The translations under genes and the position numbers were made by a program. Of a DNA stretch of 7,047 bases, positions 5,850 through 7,047 are shown in pieces. Each line of letters begins with the position of its first letter. Position 1 is the first letter of the stretch. The DNA is from Acidobacteriota bacterium (GTDB taxonomy: Bacteria; Acidobacteriota; Blastocatellia; Pyrinomonadales; Pyrinomonadaceae): assembly GCA_029777145.1 (NCBI GenBank), contig JAKOSS010000514.1:1-7047 (forward strand), written 5' to 3'. The notes beneath the pieces are model-generated. The model was not told where the DNA came from. It did not search any database and saw nothing but the letters and a program-made list of their open reading frames with translations.

Positions 5850-5862
5850 AAAGTTGTATTCT
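5833..5862 (+). promoter_or_regulatory. Promoter of the MerR-type regulator, leaderless transcript likely
   Basis: Consensus TTGACA (5833-5838), an 18-bp spacer and TATTCT (5857-5862). The start point, about 7 nt further on (near 5869), falls within a few bases of the ATG at 5871. No Shine-Dalgarno sequence precedes that ATG. The -10 hexamer is the same as that of arsM. Confidence 0.7.
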
Positions 5863-5870
5863 GTCTCGCC

Positions 5871-6683
5871 ATGAATCGGATACTCGACGATTTCAGGGGT
5901 CGCCAGTTCCTCGGAACGGCTGATCTCGCGGACGAAGCAACCTCGATCATCAAACAGGTCGGGGCCACGCAGGAACGGGGAACCGTAAAAGATCACCCGG
6001 ACGAACGCACGGTCAGGTACTACCTGTCCGAGGGGCTGATCCCGCCGCCCGACGACAAGAGCGGCATCAAGTCGGTGTTCGGGTTCAGGCATTTGCTGAC
6101 GATCCTCGTGATCAAACAGCTGCAGTCGCAGCATCTTCCGATCCGGAAGATCAGGGAGATCATCGAGGGAAAGTCCGAACGCGATCTCGAGCGGATGCTC
6201 GGGCCGGAGTTCGGGACCGGTGGGACGAAGAACGACGCCCGGATGTTTCTTGAGGGCTTATTGATGAAGTCGGAACCGCCGAGGTTGATGATGAGTGTGG
6301 ATCTGGACGAGAGCAGCTCGAGGAAGTCTCCCGCCAGTTCGGCACCGAGCCCGGTCAGAACCGGGAGCGGCAGCGACCAAGTCAGAACCGGGAGCGGCAG
6401 CGACCGGGTCAACGTTTGGAGCGATGACGACCAAGTCAGAACCGGGAGCGGTAGCGACCGGGTCAACGTTCGGAGCGATGACGACCAAGTCAGAACCGGG
6501 AGCGGTAGCGACCGGCAAATCGGCCCACCGCATTCGGCAAGGCCATCGATGCGTTGGGAGCGTTTCGAACTCTTCCCGGGTCTCGAAATAAATATCGCGG
6601 CAAATTTCCGTTTGCCTCCCGACCGGACCATTTTAGAGGGTGTCGTCGACGAATTTCGGCGACTGTTGTTGGGCAATAGATAA
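5871..6683 (+). CDS. MerR-superfamily transcriptional regulator with repeat-array linker
   Basis: A 270-residue DNA-binding protein. Residues about 13-100 form a MerR-like helix-turn-helix and wing. TADLADEA is the first helix, followed by an unusually long insertion (SIIKQVGATQERGTVKDHPD). ERTVRYYLSEGLIPPP at 45-60 is the signature helix and turn, then FGFRHLLTILVIKQLQ and LPIRKIREIIEGK. Residues 111-160 are a variable linker. Residues 161-215 consist of repeats of VRTGSGSD and VNV(W/R)SDDDQ, probably disordered and acidic. The end (MRWERFELFPGLEINI...EGVVDEFRRLLLG) looks like a folded segment. There are no cysteines, so a thiol-based metal sensor is unlikely and the signal is unknown. The start at 5871 is chosen because the upstream in-frame stretch (back to 5760) encodes the promoter and operator. 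It is divergent from arsM and lies 136 bp before the VWA gene in the same direction. Confidence 0.9.
   Translation: MNRILDDFRGRQFLGTADLADEATSIIKQVGATQERGTVKDHPDERTVRYYLSEGLIPPPDDKSGIKSVFGFRHLLTILVIKQLQSQHLPIRKIREIIEGKSERDLERMLGPEFGTGGTKNDARMFLEGLLMKSEPPRLMMSVDLDESSSRKSPASSAPSPVRTGSGSDQVRTGSGSDRVNVWSDDDQVRTGSGSDRVNVRSDDDQVRTGSGSDRQIGPPHSARPSMRWERFELFPGLEINIAANFRLPPDRTILEGVVDEFRRLLLGNR
6354..6513 (+). repeat. In-frame 27/54-bp repeat array inside the MerR-type gene
   Basis: Type A units begin GTCAGAACCGGGAGCGG and run 25 bp, starting at 6354, 6381, 6435 and 6489. The steps are 27, 54 and 54 bp. The intervals at 6402-6428 and 6456-6482 hold a related 27-bp type B unit (GGTCAACGTT(T/C)GGAGCGATG), giving the order A-A-B-A-B-A. 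All steps are multiples of three, so the reading frame is kept. Each A unit is bounded by GGTC or AGTC and GACC and contains ACCG-GGAG-CGGT, so it can fold as a small hairpin. A units differ from one another at one position (C or T after GCGG). Confidence 0.92.
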
Positions 6684-6687
6684 GAAC

Positions 6688-6792
6688 TTTGCCCGCGAAT
6701 GTCCGCGAATCACGCGAATCATCGGCAAGATACCGACGGCCGGAAGTTGTCGGAATTCCGTTTTCGCGTATTTCGCGTATTTCGCGGGCAAA
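6688..6792 (+). repeat. Long inverted repeat between the regulator and the VWA gene
   Basis: TTTGCCCGCGAA (6688-6699) and TTCGCGGGCAAA (6781-6792) are perfectly complementary 12-mers at the ends of longer imperfect arms. The left arm continues with CGCGAAT units and the right arm is a 9-nt array of TTTCGCGTA. The loop of about 45 nt contains a second possible stem around CGGCCG. The right arm ends 8 nt before the ribosome site of the VWA gene, so the structure could attenuate or insulate read-through from the regulator gene. It has no T-tract. Confidence 0.8.
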
Positions 6793-6800
6793 CGATTTAA

Positions 6801-6806
6801 AAGGAG
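6801..6806 (+). promoter_or_regulatory. Shine-Dalgarno site of the VWA gene
   Basis: AAGGAG, 13 nt before the ATG at 6820. The spacing is on the long side, but no other start lies closer. Confidence 0.65.
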
Positions 6807-6819
6807 TAAAGCACAAGAT

Positions 6820-7047
6820 ATGAAAACACCAAAGATTGAACTGATCACCGAAAAATCCAAGATCGAGGAGGGAGCGCCGCAGACCGTCGAGGTCCTCGTG
6901 CGCATCACGCCTCCCGATATCGAAACGCCGTCCGAGCGTCCGCAGATGAACCTCTCACTTGTGCTTGACCGATCCGGATCGATGGGCGGGGAAAAGATCG
7001 AGCAGGCGAAGGACGCCGCCGCGTACTGCGTCGATCAGCTCCTTCCG
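6820..7047 (+). CDS. VWA-domain protein, N-terminal part (cut by window edge)
   Basis: The first 76 residues of a longer protein. A short beta-rich lead (IELITEKSKIEEGAPQTVEVLVRITPP) runs into the first strand of a von Willebrand factor A domain: MNLSLVLDRSGSMGGEKIEQAKDAAAYCV. The metal-ion-dependent adhesion site DxSxS is intact (Asp50, Ser52, Ser54), so Mg2+-dependent protein binding is likely. There is no signal peptide at the ATG, which suggests a cytoplasmic protein rather than a secreted or membrane-anchored VWA protein. Genes of this type often sit with kinases, phosphatases or AAA ATPases, but what follows is outside the window. It lies 136 bp after the MerR-type regulator on the same strand, with a large inverted repeat between, and is either co-transcribed or regulated by it. 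The domain call is firm and the role unknown. Confidence 0.9.
   Translation, partial: MKTPKIELITEKSKIEEGAPQTVEVLVRITPPDIETPSERPQMNLSLVLDRSGSMGGEKIEQAKDAAAYCVDQLLP

Noticed and set aside
5760..5870. N-terminal extension of the MerR-type regulator
   Set aside because: The stretch encodes 9-nt repeats, the palindrome and the promoter. The first ATG (5871) fits the promoter position and family start.
6354..6513. CRISPR-like array
   Set aside because: The intervals are not unique spacers; they are either absent (27-bp steps) or a second repeated unit. No cas gene is present and the array lies inside a coding frame.
6020..6676. Minus-strand frame with LPLPVLTWSS repeats
   Set aside because: It is the antisense reading of the 27/54-bp array; all frames stay open because unit lengths are multiples of three.

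Overview
The window reads as a piece of a free-living, moderately GC-rich bacterial chromosome. It carries housekeeping and accessory genes on both strands, a tRNA gene, and no phage or transposon genes. Gene content (TrxB, a PilZ protein, a crotonase, an ArsM-type methyltransferase, a Cys-free MerR regulator next to a VWA protein) together with gaps full of short-period repeats is reminiscent of Acidobacteriota, perhaps Blastocatellia. That assignment is a guess; no marker in the window fixes it.

Layout. 1-907 (minus): thioredoxin reductase, cut at its C-terminus by the window edge. It is divergent from a small PilZ-domain protein (1142-1513, plus), which ends in a clear intrinsic terminator (1578-1605). 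A crotonase/enoyl-CoA hydratase follows (1681-2460, plus), preceded by a pyrimidine-rich tandem repeat instead of a Shine-Dalgarno site. It converges, across a perfect 15-bp hairpin, on a class I SAM-dependent O-methyltransferase-like gene (2535-3551, minus) that has an extended -10 promoter and a good ribosome site. tRNA-Ala(GGC) follows at 3815-3890, with its own promoter and terminator. Next are a small secreted four-cysteine protein of unknown function (4139-4609, plus) and, convergent to it, an arsenite methyltransferase (4725-5606, minus). ArsM is divergent from a MerR-superfamily regulator (5871-6683, plus), followed by the start of a VWA-domain protein (6820 to the window edge, plus).

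How the parts relate. Most genes look like independent units: divergent pairs with their own promoters and convergent pairs separated by hairpins. The one likely functional pair is MerR regulator plus VWA protein. The MerR gene has a well-formed promoter whose -35 box lies inside a 30-bp near-palindrome made of four ACAGT/ACTGT half-sites, which suggests autoregulation, and the predicted transcript is leaderless or nearly so. The regulator carries an in-frame 27/54-bp repeat array between its DNA-binding part and its C-terminal segment.

The most unusual feature is the non-coding DNA. Nearly every gap holds a degenerate short-period array (7, 8, 9, 21 nt), often arranged as inverted arms, and each gap has its own unit. 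The 27/54-bp array inside the MerR gene looks like the same phenomenon inside a reading frame.
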